From Lysinibacillus sp. OF-1 (GTDB lineage Bacteria; Bacillota; Bacilli; Bacillales_A; Planococcaceae), in contig NZ_CP102798.1 in assembly GCF_028356935.1 (NCBI RefSeq), forward strand, positions 1,240,001-1,304,000: a stretch of DNA of 64,000 nucleotides, given 5' to 3'. The notes beneath the pieces are model-generated. The model made no database searches and had not been told where the DNA came from. It saw only the letters and a list, made by a program, of their open reading frames with translations. Below, in pieces: positions 35,681 through 44,290 of the stretch (positions are counted from its first letter, which is position 1; each line of letters starts with the position of its first letter). A program made the position numbers and the translations under genes.

Positions 35681-36113
35681 CGAAATGACATTAACATTTT
35701 TAGCACTTAGTGAAAATGAAGCCTTAGCCCGTGTGGCTGTTACAGGTTTTATTGCACAATTAGACCCAACTATTGATGAGCTATCAGAGTTTAAAACAGT
35801 TGTCTCTGAAGCGGTTTCCAATGCCATTATTCATGGCTATGAAGAAAATGGTAAGGGTGTTGTTACAGTTCATGCAAAACGTGAGGATGACATTGTAACG
35901 GTATCTGTCATGGATAAAGGAATAGGAATTGAGGACGTTAGTCGAGCAATGGAGCCATTATTTACAACGAAAAGTGCGATGGAGCGTTCGGGTATGGGCT
36001 TCACCATTATGGATAGCTTTTCAGATCAGCTAACAGTAATGTCTAAATGGCAAGAAGGAACAACTGTAACGTTTACGAAGAAATTTTACACAGTTCGCAC
36101 AGCGGTAATGTGA
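35673..36113 (+). CDS. spoIIAB: Anti-sigma-F factor / serine kinase SpoIIAB
   Basis: 146-aa GHKL-fold kinase that binds sigma-F and phosphorylates SpoIIAA. N box VVSEAVSNAIIHGYEEN, G1 box SVMDKGIGIED and G2 box RSGMGFTIMDSFSD are intact. ATG 35673 has AAGGGGG 7 bases upstream, inside spoIIAA. Ten bases separate its stop from sigF. Confidence 0.97.
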   Translation: MDNEMTLTFLALSENEALARVAVTGFIAQLDPTIDELSEFKTVVSEAVSNAIIHGYEENGKGVVTVHAKREDDIVTVSVMDKGIGIEDVSRAMEPLFTTKSAMERSGMGFTIMDSFSDQLTVMSKWQEGTTVTFTKKFYTVRTAVM

Positions 36114-36123
36114 GGTTGAGACA

Positions 36124-36915
36124 GTGAAGCCGCTAGAACAGTCGTCCGATAAGCTATTGTCTCAGGAGGAAATGCGTGATTTAATTGCACGCGCACAGCA
36201 GGGCGATCATGAGGCTCGTAAACGAATGGTAGAAGGCAATACGAGACTTGTGTGGTCCATTGTTCAACGTTTTACAACGAGAGGTGTTGAGCTTGAGGAT
36301 TTATTCCAGATTGGCTGCATAGGGCTGATGAAATCTGTAGATAAATTCGATTTAACCTATGATGTGAAGTTTTCAACCTATGCAGTCCCTATGATCATTG
36401 GTGAAATTCAACGCTTTTTGAGGGATGATGGCATGGTGAAGGTGAGTCGCTCTATTCGTGAGCTAAATTTTAAAATTCGTCATGCTACAGATGAATTTAT
36501 TAAGAAAAATGAACATCCACCAACCATTCAAGAACTTGCTCAGGTACTTGGTGTGACAACGGAGGAAATTGTCACAGCATCCGATGCGCTGAGAGATCCA
36601 GCATCTCTTCATGAGCAATTGTATGAAAGTGAAGGGGATTCCATTACATTGATGGACCAAATGAAAGATGAAAAATCTGAGCAACCATTTGATTATATCC
36701 CATTGAAGGAAGTACTCACGAGACTTGAACCGAGAGAGCAGTCTATTATTTATTTACGCTATTTTTCAGATTGCACGCAAACAGAAATTGCGAATAGGTT
36801 AGGGATATCACAAGTACAAGTGTCTCGTTTAGAGAAAAAAATCCTTGCCCAGCTGAAAAGTTGGATGGCTACAAGCGCTACCGTGGAGCAGGAAGCTATA
36901 AAAAAAGACATCTAA
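36124..36915 (+). CDS. sigF: RNA polymerase sigma-F factor (SpoIIAC)
   Basis: 263-aa forespore sigma factor with region 2 (EARKRMVEGNTRLVWSIVQR; VELEDLFQIGCIGLMKSVDK; VKFSTYAVPMIIGEIQRFLR), region 3 and region 4 (LEPREQSIIYLRYFSDCTQT; ISQVQVSRLEKK). It starts at GTG 36124, with GAGGTTGAG upstream. Last gene of the spoIIA operon proper. The next gene, spoVAF, begins 15 bases later. Confidence 0.97.
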   Translation: MKPLEQSSDKLLSQEEMRDLIARAQQGDHEARKRMVEGNTRLVWSIVQRFTTRGVELEDLFQIGCIGLMKSVDKFDLTYDVKFSTYAVPMIIGEIQRFLRDDGMVKVSRSIRELNFKIRHATDEFIKKNEHPPTIQELAQVLGVTTEEIVTASDALRDPASLHEQLYESEGDSITLMDQMKDEKSEQPFDYIPLKEVLTRLEPREQSIIYLRYFSDCTQTEIANRLGISQVQVSRLEKKILAQLKSWMATSATVEQEAIKKDI

Positions 36916-36930
36916 GAAAATGGTGACAGC

Positions 36931-38379
36931 ATGACAAATAAATTATTTAACAGCTTAGAAGAAGCCGAAGATTTTCTTATTGAACATTTTGGTGACGGCG
37001 AATCATTTGACGTTGGTATTAAACACTTATTTGTCAAGGATTTGCCGGTCCTTTGTGCATATATTAGCGGGCTTGTGGACGGAGAAGCTTTAACACAGTT
37101 ACTCTCTAGCATGCTTCCAAATGAAGACATTGACATTGATGTGGAGGATGAGAAGGAATATTTTGAGTCCTATTTTAATTTCCATGGGCGTTCAGAGGAA
37201 ACAGAGCGTAAAGCCTATTTATTAGCCATGTTAAGTGGACAAGTCACCTTTATTACTAAAAGTGGCTATTGCTACGTTGCAGAGCTGAGAAATTATCCAG
37301 GACGTTCTCCAGAAGAGCCAGATAATGAAAAGGTAATTCGTGGTTCGCGGGATGGCTTTACAGAAGGAATTTCTCAAAATACGGCTTTAATACGTAGGCG
37401 AATTCGCAATAGTAATTTACGTTTCGAGCTACATAAAATATCCAAAATCGGCCAAACCGACGTGGCGATCGCGTTTATGAAGGATATTGCCAATGAAGAT
37501 ATGCTCGAAAATTTACGACAGCGCCTTGGACAAATTAATCACGATGGCTTGACGATGGCCGATAAATCATTAGAAGAATGGCTTTTTAAGCAAAAATTCC
37601 ATCCAGTGCCATTTGTACGCTATACGGAACGACCTGATATTGCAGCAGCGCATCTGCTTGAAGGGCATATAGCGATATTGGTCGATACCTCTCCATCCGT
37701 GATTTTAGTACCTGTTACTATATTTCATTTATTACAGCATGCGGAGGAATATCGACAGGCACCAACAGTTGGTACGTTTGTGCGATTTATGAGGTATTTT
37801 GGTTCTGTCATGGGTTTACTTTTATTACCATTGTGGTATGTATTTGCGACAAATGAATCCTTACTGCCGGATGCCTTATCCTTTTTAGGCACCGAAGAGA
37901 AATCACATGTACCATTATTATTGCAAATATTGATCGCAGATATAGGTATTGAATTTTTAAGGATGGCCGCCATTCATACTCCGTCACCATTATCGACTGC
38001 GATGGGATTGGTTGCGGGGGTAATCATTGGTCAAATTGCTATTGATGTAGGATTATTTTCTGCAGAGGTAGTTCTTTATACAGCAGTAGCAGCTATTCTT
38101 ATTTTTATCATTCCATCATATGAACTCAGTATCTCGATCAAAATTTTTAGGTTGCTGTTATTAATTATAACGGGTCTCTGGGGTGTCAATGGCTTATTTA
38201 TTGGCTTATTTTTATTGTTTACGTATTTATGTTCATTACGACCTATGCAGGCACCTTATTTATGGCCGCTTGTTCCATTCTTCCCAACGGCAATGCTTCG
38301 TGTCATCATTCGTTTCCCAATGACTTCGGATGCATTAAGACCTTATGTAGTCGCTTCCAAACAGCGAAAAAGATCATAG
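36931..38379 (+). CDS. spoVAF: Spore germination protein SpoVAF (GerA-family subunit)
   Basis: 482-aa inner-membrane spore protein related to the GerAA germinant-receptor subunit. An N-terminal soluble domain (about 1-280) contains GYCYVAELRNYPGRSPEEPD and EVIRG/GSRDGFTEGISQNTALIRRR; four or five membrane segments follow (about 285-460), including PSPLSTAMGLVAGVIIGQIA. In B. subtilis it is the sixth gene of the sigma-G spoVA operon directly downstream of sigF; here spoVAA to spoVAE are missing and spoVAF adjoins sigF. Weak ribosome binding site (GGTGAC). Confidence 0.92.
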   Translation: MTNKLFNSLEEAEDFLIEHFGDGESFDVGIKHLFVKDLPVLCAYISGLVDGEALTQLLSSMLPNEDIDIDVEDEKEYFESYFNFHGRSEETERKAYLLAMLSGQVTFITKSGYCYVAELRNYPGRSPEEPDNEKVIRGSRDGFTEGISQNTALIRRRIRNSNLRFELHKISKIGQTDVAIAFMKDIANEDMLENLRQRLGQINHDGLTMADKSLEEWLFKQKFHPVPFVRYTERPDIAAAHLLEGHIAILVDTSPSVILVPVTIFHLLQHAEEYRQAPTVGTFVRFMRYFGSVMGLLLLPLWYVFATNESLLPDALSFLGTEEKSHVPLLLQILIADIGIEFLRMAAIHTPSPLSTAMGLVAGVIIGQIAIDVGLFSAEVVLYTAVAAILIFIIPSYELSISIKIFRLLLLIITGLWGVNGLFIGLFLLFTYLCSLRPMQAPYLWPLVPFFPTAMLRVIIRFPMTSDALRPYVVASKQRKRS

Positions 38380-38589
38380 GAGCCGTTGCACTCGTTTTTT
38401 TCATGTGATAAAGTTCACATATAGTATTTTGTGATTTTTGCAAAAATTATTTTCATTCAAGAAAAAGTAGGGTATATACATTTTTCTTTTAATATTTTTA
38501 TGGAAATAATTACTTGATGGGATGCTACGAAAGCCCCCACAAAGTGTGAAAATAACAAGATGGAACGATGTGAAAAGGGAGAGATGCAC

Positions 38590-39909
38590 ATGCATTTATA
38601 TGGAACACAAGCGATTTCTGAAGATGGTCATTTAACAATTGGACAGGTAGACACACTAGAGCTAGCAAAAGAGTATGGTACACCACTTTTCGTGTATGAT
38701 ACTGCACTTATTCGTAAGCGTGCACGCGGCTTTATCGATACGTTTAAAAAATTAGGCGTAAAAGCAGAAGTAGCTTATGCTTCAAAAGCATTTGCATGTG
38801 TAGCGGTGTATCAATTAGCAGCAGAAGAAAATTTATCCTTGGATGTTGTATCTGGTGGGGAGTTATTTACTGCCTTAAAGGCAGGCTTCCCAGCAGAGCG
38901 CATTCATTTCCATGGTAATAATAAAAGCATTGCTGAAATAGAGCTAGCTTTTGACTCCAAGATTGGATGTATGGTTGTAGATAATTTCTATGAAATACAG
39001 CTTTTAAAAGAAATTTCGGAGCGCCGTCAGCAAAAAATGCGTATTTTATTACGTGTTACACCAGGTGTGGAAGCACATACGCATGATTTCATCACGACAG
39101 GTCAAGCAGATTCAAAATTCGGCTTTGACTTAAACAATGGTCAAGCGGATGAAGCATTCCAACAAACATTTAACCATGAATTCCTAGAGCTACTTGGCTT
39201 ACATTGTCATATTGGCTCACAAATTTTTGATACTGCTGGCTTTGGCTTAGCTGGAGAAAAATTGATTGACAAAATTTCTGATTGGAACAAGACTCACGAA
39301 TTTACGTGTACTGTGTTAAACTTAGGTGGGGGCTTTGGTATTCGTTATACTGAAGAAGATGCACCGCTGGAACCACAAGTTTATGTAGAGGATATGATAA
39401 CAGTTGTGAAAAATAAAGCAACTGTGCTTGGACTGAAGATGCCAGAAATTTGGATTGAACCAGGTCGATCACTTGTAGGTGATGCAGGAACATCTCTTTA
39501 TACAATCGGTTCACAAAAAACAGTGCCAGATGTGCGCAAATATATTGCGGTTGATGGTGGGATGAGTGATAACATCCGCCCAGCATTATACGATGCTAAG
39601 TATGAGGCAGTCATTGCAAGTAAAGCGAATGAGCCGAAAAATGAACTCTATACAGTGGCTGGTAAATTATGTGAATCTGGCGATAAATTAATTATTGATG
39701 CGAAACTACAAGATGCTGCTTCAGGCGATGTGTTAGCCATATTCTGTACAGGTGCGTATGGTTATTCGATGGCTAGTAACTATAACCGTGTGCCAAGACC
39801 TGCTGTTGTATTTGTAGAAAATGGACAGCATCAACTAGCTATTCGCCGCGAAAGTTATGAAGATATTGTGCAAAACGATCTCCCGCTAACTTTAAAAAAG
39901 GGTGAGTAA
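38590..39909 (+). CDS. lysA: Diaminopimelate decarboxylase LysA
   Basis: 439-aa PLP enzyme making lysine from meso-diaminopimelate. PLP-Lys is in AEVAYASKAFACVAV, the phosphate-binding glycine loop is LNLGGGFGIRY, the conserved His in GLHCHIGSQI, and the second-subunit Cys in KLCESGDKL. ATG 38590 is used, with GGGAG 8 bases upstream; ATG 38584 is too close. It follows spoVAF as in B. subtilis. The 180-base gap before it shows no lysine riboswitch that I can recognise. Confidence 0.97.
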   Translation: MHLYGTQAISEDGHLTIGQVDTLELAKEYGTPLFVYDTALIRKRARGFIDTFKKLGVKAEVAYASKAFACVAVYQLAAEENLSLDVVSGGELFTALKAGFPAERIHFHGNNKSIAEIELAFDSKIGCMVVDNFYEIQLLKEISERRQQKMRILLRVTPGVEAHTHDFITTGQADSKFGFDLNNGQADEAFQQTFNHEFLELLGLHCHIGSQIFDTAGFGLAGEKLIDKISDWNKTHEFTCTVLNLGGGFGIRYTEEDAPLEPQVYVEDMITVVKNKATVLGLKMPEIWIEPGRSLVGDAGTSLYTIGSQKTVPDVRKYIAVDGGMSDNIRPALYDAKYEAVIASKANEPKNELYTVAGKLCESGDKLIIDAKLQDAASGDVLAIFCTGAYGYSMASNYNRVPRPAVVFVENGQHQLAIRRESYEDIVQNDLPLTLKKGE

Positions 39910-39911
39910 AT

Positions 39912-40022
39912 TTGAGGAAAAATAAGTGGGTATTACTAGCGTCCATTTCAACTTTTATTTTGTTGTGGGGCGTTGTCTATTGGGTGTTGGCGTCTAAAGG
40001 TATTCTCGGACCTGGTTCGTAA
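39912..40022 (+). CDS. Possible 36-aa single-pass membrane peptide
   Basis: Frame beginning TTG 39912 encodes MRKNKWVLLASISTFILLWG then VVYWVLASKGILGPGS: a basic start, one transmembrane helix and a short tail. GGTGAG lies 5 bases upstream and the start is only 2 bases behind the lysA stop, as expected for a coupled gene. No family is recognised. Length and hydrophobicity are persuasive, but similar frames arise by chance. Confidence 0.5.
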   Translation: MRKNKWVLLASISTFILLWGVVYWVLASKGILGPGS

Positions 40023-40108
40023 GACAGAAATTGGCTTGCGGTAAAAGTACAAATCGTGTAGGATAGTCAAAGATTATGTACAGCTAGAAAAAGAGGGAAT
40101 AGACAAAT

Positions 40109-40480
40109 ATGTTAATTCGATATAAGAAAGCTTTAGAGAAAATAGCAATGGGGCTACTTTCATTTATGCCTAATGAAAAAGACGTAAAAAAGCTTACAGA
40201 GACCATCCACTCCTATGAAAATGACGATAATTGGGTTTTATATTTATGGAAAAAGAATGATGAATATGTTGGCATTGTTGGGCTTGTCATTGATGAGCAT
40301 AATACAGCTACCATCCAGCATGTATCGGTGATCCCTTCCTATAGGGGTGAAGGCGTAGCAACGGAAATGCTTCAAGAAGTGGCAGAACTTGGCCAATATG
40401 AAAGTGTACGTGCTACCGATGCAACACGGAGCTTGGTTCAAAAATGTATCCATTGTAAAGATGAAAAAGCAGACGATTAA
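40109..40480 (+). CDS. ribT: GNAT-family protein RibT
   Basis: 123-aa GNAT acetyltransferase. MLIRYKKALEKIAMGLLSFM is the distinctive RibT N-terminus and VSVIPSYRGEGVATEML the acetyl-CoA loop. In B. subtilis ribT is the last gene of the riboflavin operon and precedes ypuF and scpA; here the rib genes are absent and ribT stands near lysA. Substrate unknown. Its stop codon lies inside a terminator shared with the convergent ypuF. Confidence 0.85.
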   Translation: MLIRYKKALEKIAMGLLSFMPNEKDVKKLTETIHSYENDDNWVLYLWKKNDEYVGIVGLVIDEHNTATIQHVSVIPSYRGEGVATEMLQEVAELGQYESVRATDATRSLVQKCIHCKDEKADD

Positions 40481-40495
40481 CAGCGTCTGCTTTTT
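40464..40495. terminator. Bidirectional terminator between ribT and ypuF
   Basis: AAAAAGCAGACG pairs perfectly with CGTCTGCTTTTT around an 8-base loop. Both stop codons (ribT at 40478-40480, ypuF at 40477-40479) lie in the loop. Confidence 0.9.
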
Positions 40496-40983
40496 CTTTG
40501 TTTGCTTTCTTGCCGCTCTGCAAGAATATGTGAGCGATCTCGTAGCATATGTTTATGAAGAAGATAGTTTGAACTACTAGAAGGCAAGAGCTGTATACGT
40601 GCAATCGTTAACTCCAGCAAATTGGGAGAGAGAGGGAGCTGGATAGCTTGAAAGGAATTGCCCGTTTTCAACGAAATAAGGGTCGTTGTTACTTGTGTTA
40701 GGAGTTGCTGATAATCAATTTCTTGGAAAAAAATATGGCCTTCATTTTCTTGGAAATTATGAAGTGCCTTTTCTAAAATTCGTATAGCGCCAGTATTGTT
40801 ACCACGTCGCCAATGATAGAAACCTGTTGCAAGCTGCACATAGCCAACAAGCGGATGCATTTTATCACCAGGTGCAATTTCCTTCCAATATTCCTCCAGC
40901 ACTTCATGGCATTCAAAAAAATCTTGATTGCCATTAAAATAAGCACAGTAATCTATAAATAAAGTATGATGCTGTGGATGCAT
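40477..40983 (-). CDS. ypuF: DUF309 family protein YpuF
   Basis: 168-aa protein whose first half carries the DUF309 signature: FIDYCAYFNGNQDFFECHEV, LEEYWKE and LVGYVQLATGFYHWRRGN, a three-helix bundle with conserved His/Glu. Function unknown. In B. subtilis ypuF lies between ribT and scpA on the same strand; here the gene is in the same place but inverted. ATG 40983 has AAAGGAG about 6 bases upstream. Confidence 0.88.
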   Translation of the reverse strand: MHPQHHTLFIDYCAYFNGNQDFFECHEVLEEYWKEIAPGDKMHPLVGYVQLATGFYHWRRGNNTGAIRILEKALHNFQENEGHIFFQEIDYQQLLTQVTTTLISLKTGNSFQAIQLPLSPNLLELTIARIQLLPSSSSNYLLHKHMLRDRSHILAERQESKQRKSRRC

Positions 40984-41038
40984 TTTGGACTCCTTTCAAC
41001 TATACTAAAAGAACATAGAATCTCAGGGTGGTAAAATA

Positions 41039-41818
41039 ATGTCTTATGAAGTAAAATTAGAAGCCTTTTCAGGGCCTCTTGATTTATTATTGCATTTAAT
41101 TCACAGATTGGAAATTGATATCTATGATATCCCAATGGCTGAAATTACACAACAATATATCGACCATATACATGCAATGCAAGTACTGGAATTAAATGAA
41201 GCAAGTGAATATTTAGTAATGGCAGCAACATTGCTGGCAATTAAAAGCCGCATGCTATTGCCGATTCATGAAGGTGAAATGGAAGACGCAGAATTAGAAG
41301 TGGACGGCCCTGACCCTCGTGAAGAACTGGTGCAACGCTTAATTGAATATAAAAAATATAAGGAAGCCGCCAGTAATTTGCAAGAGCTTGAAACGGATCG
41401 ATCACAAGTATTTACAAGGCCACCAGCTGATTTAACAGGGTTGGCCTCGGATGAACAAATGGCTTTGTTTGATTTAAATGTGAACATCTATGACATGCTT
41501 GGAGCATTTCAAAAATTGATGCGTCGCAAAAAATTAAAGAAACCACTAAAAACGACAGTAGCGAGGCAGGAAAGATCAGTAAAAGATCAAATGCGTTCTG
41601 TTGTTGATTCTTTACGTTTAACAGGTGGACGTGCATCATTTTTCGAGCTTTTTCCCTATGAAGATAAGCCGACACTTATTCTGACGTTTGTTTCCCTTCT
41701 AGAACTGATGAAACGTCAGGTCGTCGTCGTAGAACAAGATGGTAACTTTGAAGAATTAACGGTTACCTTGCAGAAGGAGGAATGGGAAGATGACGAAAAC
41801 TTTGATGTTACAGAGTAG
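41039..41818 (+). CDS. scpA: Segregation and condensation protein ScpA
   Basis: 259-aa kleisin that bridges the SMC heads. YEVKLEAFSGPLDLLLHLIH is the conserved N-terminus, followed by ASEYLVMAATLLAIKSRMLLP, and a C-terminal winged helix (about 175-250, FFELFPYEDKPTLILTFVSL). It overlaps scpB by 29 bases. GGGTGG precedes ATG 41039. Confidence 0.97.
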   Translation: MSYEVKLEAFSGPLDLLLHLIHRLEIDIYDIPMAEITQQYIDHIHAMQVLELNEASEYLVMAATLLAIKSRMLLPIHEGEMEDAELEVDGPDPREELVQRLIEYKKYKEAASNLQELETDRSQVFTRPPADLTGLASDEQMALFDLNVNIYDMLGAFQKLMRRKKLKKPLKTTVARQERSVKDQMRSVVDSLRLTGGRASFFELFPYEDKPTLILTFVSLLELMKRQVVVVEQDGNFEELTVTLQKEEWEDDENFDVTE

Positions 41819-42389
41819 AATTGAAGCCTTATTATTCGTTGTTGGAGATGATGGCTTAACGATTAAACAGCTATCGCAACTTTTAGGAGAACAGGAAGAG
41901 CTGATTGTTCAGGCGATGAGTGCATTGAGAGAAGCCTTTGACGAAGATGTAGCAAGAGGCATTACTGTGAAGGAAATTGCAGGCGTTTATCAGCTCATTA
42001 CAAAATCTGAGTTTGCTGATACGATTCAAAGATTAGTAGAGAATCCAACGGCACAATCCCTATCCCAAGCCTCCTTGGAGGTGCTGGCGATAGTGGCTTA
42101 CAAACAGCCCATTACACGTGTAGCAATAGAAGATTTGCGCGGTGTAAAGTGTGAACGACCAATTCAAACATTAGTGTCACGAGGATTAATTAAAGAGGTA
42201 GGGCGTTCAGAAGGAACTGGACGTGCCATACTATATGGAACGACAAAAGAATTTTTACATTATTTTGGCTTAAATACTATTGAAGAAATGCCGCCTCTAC
42301 CTGAAGAGGATCTTGTTGAAACAGAACAAGAAACAGATTTATTTATGACAAAGTTCCAAGAGACATTTAGCAGTCAAAATAATGATTAG
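41790..42389 (+). CDS. scpB: Segregation and condensation protein ScpB
   Basis: 199-aa partner of ScpA with two winged-helix domains. The conserved SQASLEVLAIVAYKQPITRV and EDLRGVKCERPIQTLVSRGL are present. AAGGAGG, inside scpA, lies 9 bases before ATG 41790. Forms the SMC-ScpAB condensin needed for origin segregation. Confidence 0.97.
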   Translation: MTKTLMLQSRIEALLFVVGDDGLTIKQLSQLLGEQEELIVQAMSALREAFDEDVARGITVKEIAGVYQLITKSEFADTIQRLVENPTAQSLSQASLEVLAIVAYKQPITRVAIEDLRGVKCERPIQTLVSRGLIKEVGRSEGTGRAILYGTTKEFLHYFGLNTIEEMPPLPEEDLVETEQETDLFMTKFQETFSSQNND

Positions 42390-42459
42390 GTATAATGCGT
42401 AGCCTTCAACATAAATATGAATCTATATTTTCTTATCACATTAAATAAGGAGTGGCTCG

Positions 42460-43530
42460 TTGCTTCGGTTATTTCGTTTAACACTGTTCATGCTCATGAT
42501 ATTAATGGTAATGCTTCCTCAAACTAGCTTTGCCAGAGGGGGAAGTGGCTATGCTGTCTTAGATGGCGCTACAGGCCGCGTTTTAATAGGGTCTAATAGC
42601 GATGAACGCTTACCTATTGCTAGCCTAACAAAAATTTGGACAGCACTTGTCGCAATCGAAAATAGTGACCTGCAAGATGAAGTTGTAATATCACCGAATG
42701 CTGCTATGGCTGAGGGGAGTTCTATTTATTTACAGGCTGGCGAAACAGTAACAGTCGAAACGTTATTGTACGGTTTAATGCTGCGTTCAGGCAATGATGC
42801 TGCGACCGCTTTAGCAGAACACGTAGGGGGCTCTGTGGAGGGCTTTGTCAAATTAATGAATGAAAGAGCTGTGATTGCAGGTCTGACTAACACCGTTTTT
42901 ATGAACCCTTCTGGTCTTCATCATGATGAGCATTTATCGTCAGCAAGAGATACTGCTGAGATGTTAAGACTTGCTTTGCAAAATAAAACATTTGAGAAAA
43001 TTGCTTCAACGATTCTTTATCGGGCGAATACGGTAAACGGAATGCTTTGGGAAAATAAACACCGATTATTAAGAGAAGGTTCAGGGATGGCTGCACATAT
43101 AGATGATGAAACGGAGCAGCCTGTTAGTTCTTTAAAATCAGCGACTGGCACTGCGTTCGCTGGAAAAACCGGCTTTACAAAGGTTGCTGGACGTACACTA
43201 GCAACAGCCTTTCAAAAGGACGGGCAAATCTGCATTGTTGTCACTTTAAATGAATCCGATGATTGGAATGTACATCGAGGTTTATCGAATAGAGTATGGC
43301 AAGACTATAGCCTTGAAACCGTAGTGAAGAAGGGCAAATACAACGTCAACAAAAAGTTAGCTATTCGATTAGAAGAGCCCGTTCGCCTACAATTAAATAA
43401 AGAAGAAAAAGAGCAGGTGCGGCAAGTTTTACATGTATCAAGAAAACGTCAAGAAGCTGTCTTGTCGATCTTTATTGGTGAAGAGCGTATTTATGCAACT
43501 CCAGTAAAAGTTGAATCAGCAGATCGTTAA
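42460..43530 (+). CDS. dacB: D-alanyl-D-alanine carboxypeptidase (DacB/DacF-like penicillin-binding protein)
   Basis: 356-aa exported S11 peptidase that trims peptidoglycan pentapeptides. Signal peptide residues about 1-26 (cut near SFARGG). Active-site motifs are S55LTK58, S110GN112 and K-T-G in GKTGFTK (about 235). The usual C-terminal domain is partly present (about 290-350). Start is TTG 42460 with AAGGAG 7 bases upstream. Place after scpB corresponds to sporulation dacB in B. subtilis, which is followed by spmA-spmB; these are absent here. Could alternatively be a DacF-type paralogue. Confidence 0.85.
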   Translation: MLRLFRLTLFMLMILMVMLPQTSFARGGSGYAVLDGATGRVLIGSNSDERLPIASLTKIWTALVAIENSDLQDEVVISPNAAMAEGSSIYLQAGETVTVETLLYGLMLRSGNDAATALAEHVGGSVEGFVKLMNERAVIAGLTNTVFMNPSGLHHDEHLSSARDTAEMLRLALQNKTFEKIASTILYRANTVNGMLWENKHRLLREGSGMAAHIDDETEQPVSSLKSATGTAFAGKTGFTKVAGRTLATAFQKDGQICIVVTLNESDDWNVHRGLSNRVWQDYSLETVVKKGKYNVNKKLAIRLEEPVRLQLNKEEKEQVRQVLHVSRKRQEAVLSIFIGEERIYATPVKVESADR

Positions 43531-43550
43531 AAACGATTTGCTGATTTTTT
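43514..43550 (+). terminator. Rho-independent terminator of dacB
   Basis: AATCAGCAGATCGT pairs with ACGATTTGCTGATT (one mismatch), overlapping the dacB stop and followed by six T. Confidence 0.85.
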
Positions 43551-43562
43551 GTGTGCTTTGAA

Positions 43563-43585
43563 AACCCCCTGCTATGCAGGGGGTT
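43563..43585 (+). repeat. Left-end hairpin of IS200-type element
   Basis: Ten-bp stem with TAT loop. Besides TnpA recognition, this GC-rich stem followed by GGTT may also block read-through transcription into tnpA, as in IS200. Confidence 0.75.
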
Positions 43586-43680
43586 CCGGAAAGCTTTTAG
43601 CTATGGACAATAAAAAAACTCCAAACGTACAATAAAGTCAGGTCTAGTCAACCGACTTCGTACGAAAGGAGCCACCATAA

Positions 43681-44154
43681 ATGGATAACAAAAGTTTAGC
43701 ACATACAACGTGGAATTGTAAGTATCATATCGTCTTTGCGCCAAAGTATAGAAGGCAGATTATTTATAGTCAAATTAAAGCAGATGTTGGAAGAATATTG
43801 CGCCAATTATGTGAAAGAAAAGATGTAGAAATCATAGAGGCAACAGCCTGTCCTGACCACATTCATATGTTGGTAAGTATTCCACCGAAATTGAGTGTAT
43901 CTGCGTTCATGGGTTATTTAAAAGGGAAGAGTAGTCTAATGATTTTCGACCGACATGCGAATTTAAAGTATAAATACGGTAATCGTCAATTCTGGTGTCG
44001 AGGATACTATGTGGACACAGTCGGCCGAAATAAGAAAAAGATACAAGAGTATATAAAAAATCAATTACAAGAAGATATCCTGCAAGATCAAATGACGATG
44101 AAAGAATTCATTGACCCATTCACAGGAGAAGAGATCAAGAGAAAGAAAAAATAA
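43681..44154 (+). CDS. tnpA: IS200/IS605-family transposase TnpA
   Basis: 157-aa Y1 transposase, full length for the IS200 group. The HUH motif is H60-I-H62 in ACPDHIHMLVSIPP and the nucleophile is Y124 in IQEYIKNQ. TWNCKYHIVFAPKYRR is the usual N-terminus and GNRQFWCRGYYVDTVG the conserved central block. It acts on single-stranded DNA through the end hairpins. AAAGGAG lies about 9 bases before ATG 43681. The frame is intact, so the element may be active. Confidence 0.96.
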   Translation: MDNKSLAHTTWNCKYHIVFAPKYRRQIIYSQIKADVGRILRQLCERKDVEIIEATACPDHIHMLVSIPPKLSVSAFMGYLKGKSSLMIFDRHANLKYKYGNRQFWCRGYYVDTVGRNKKKIQEYIKNQLQEDILQDQMTMKEFIDPFTGEEIKRKKK

Positions 44155-44280
44155 GTAAGCCGCTTTAGCGGTTTGTGTGAAAACGGAGTGCGGTTGGCAG
44201 ACCATTCAGAATGTCTTTAGACATGGGCCAGTACCCCAGCGTTTCACGCGCAGAGCAAACCACCAGTTATACTGGTGGTT
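44155..44280 (+). ncRNA. Structured 3' region of IS200-type element (possible RNA)
   Basis: About 125 bases between tnpA and the right end hold three compact hairpins: CCGC/GCGG at about 44160-44172, ATGTCT/AGACAT at about 44210-44224 and the end stem 44258-44280. The stretch is G/C-richer than its surroundings. It resembles the layout of omegaRNA-type 3' ends in elements that carry tnpB, but there is no tnpB here, so a separate RNA is only a possibility. Confidence 0.3.
44258..44280 (+). repeat. Right-end hairpin of IS200-type element
   Basis: AACCACCAGT pairs with ACTGGTGGTT around TAT, matching the geometry of the left-end stem. Confidence 0.75.
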
Positions 44281-44290
44281 CTGATTTAGT

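Larger units (their letters stand above)
43560..44290 (+). mobile_element. IS200-type insertion sequence (IS200/IS605 family)
   Basis: The element carries a single tnpA and no tnpB. At each end is a 10-bp perfect stem with a 3-base TAT loop: 43563-43585 (AACCCCCTGC/GCAGGGGGTT) and 44258-44280 (AACCACCAGT/ACTGGTGGTT). Such subterminal hairpins, rather than inverted repeats with target duplication, are the recognition sites of HUH transposases. Exact cleavage points are not determined. It sits between dacB and rluB, where spmA-spmB lie in B. subtilis. Confidence 0.85.

Noticed and set aside
38380-38589. Lysine riboswitch before lysA
   Set aside because: The gap is only ~210 bases and none of the conserved L-box segments is recognisable.
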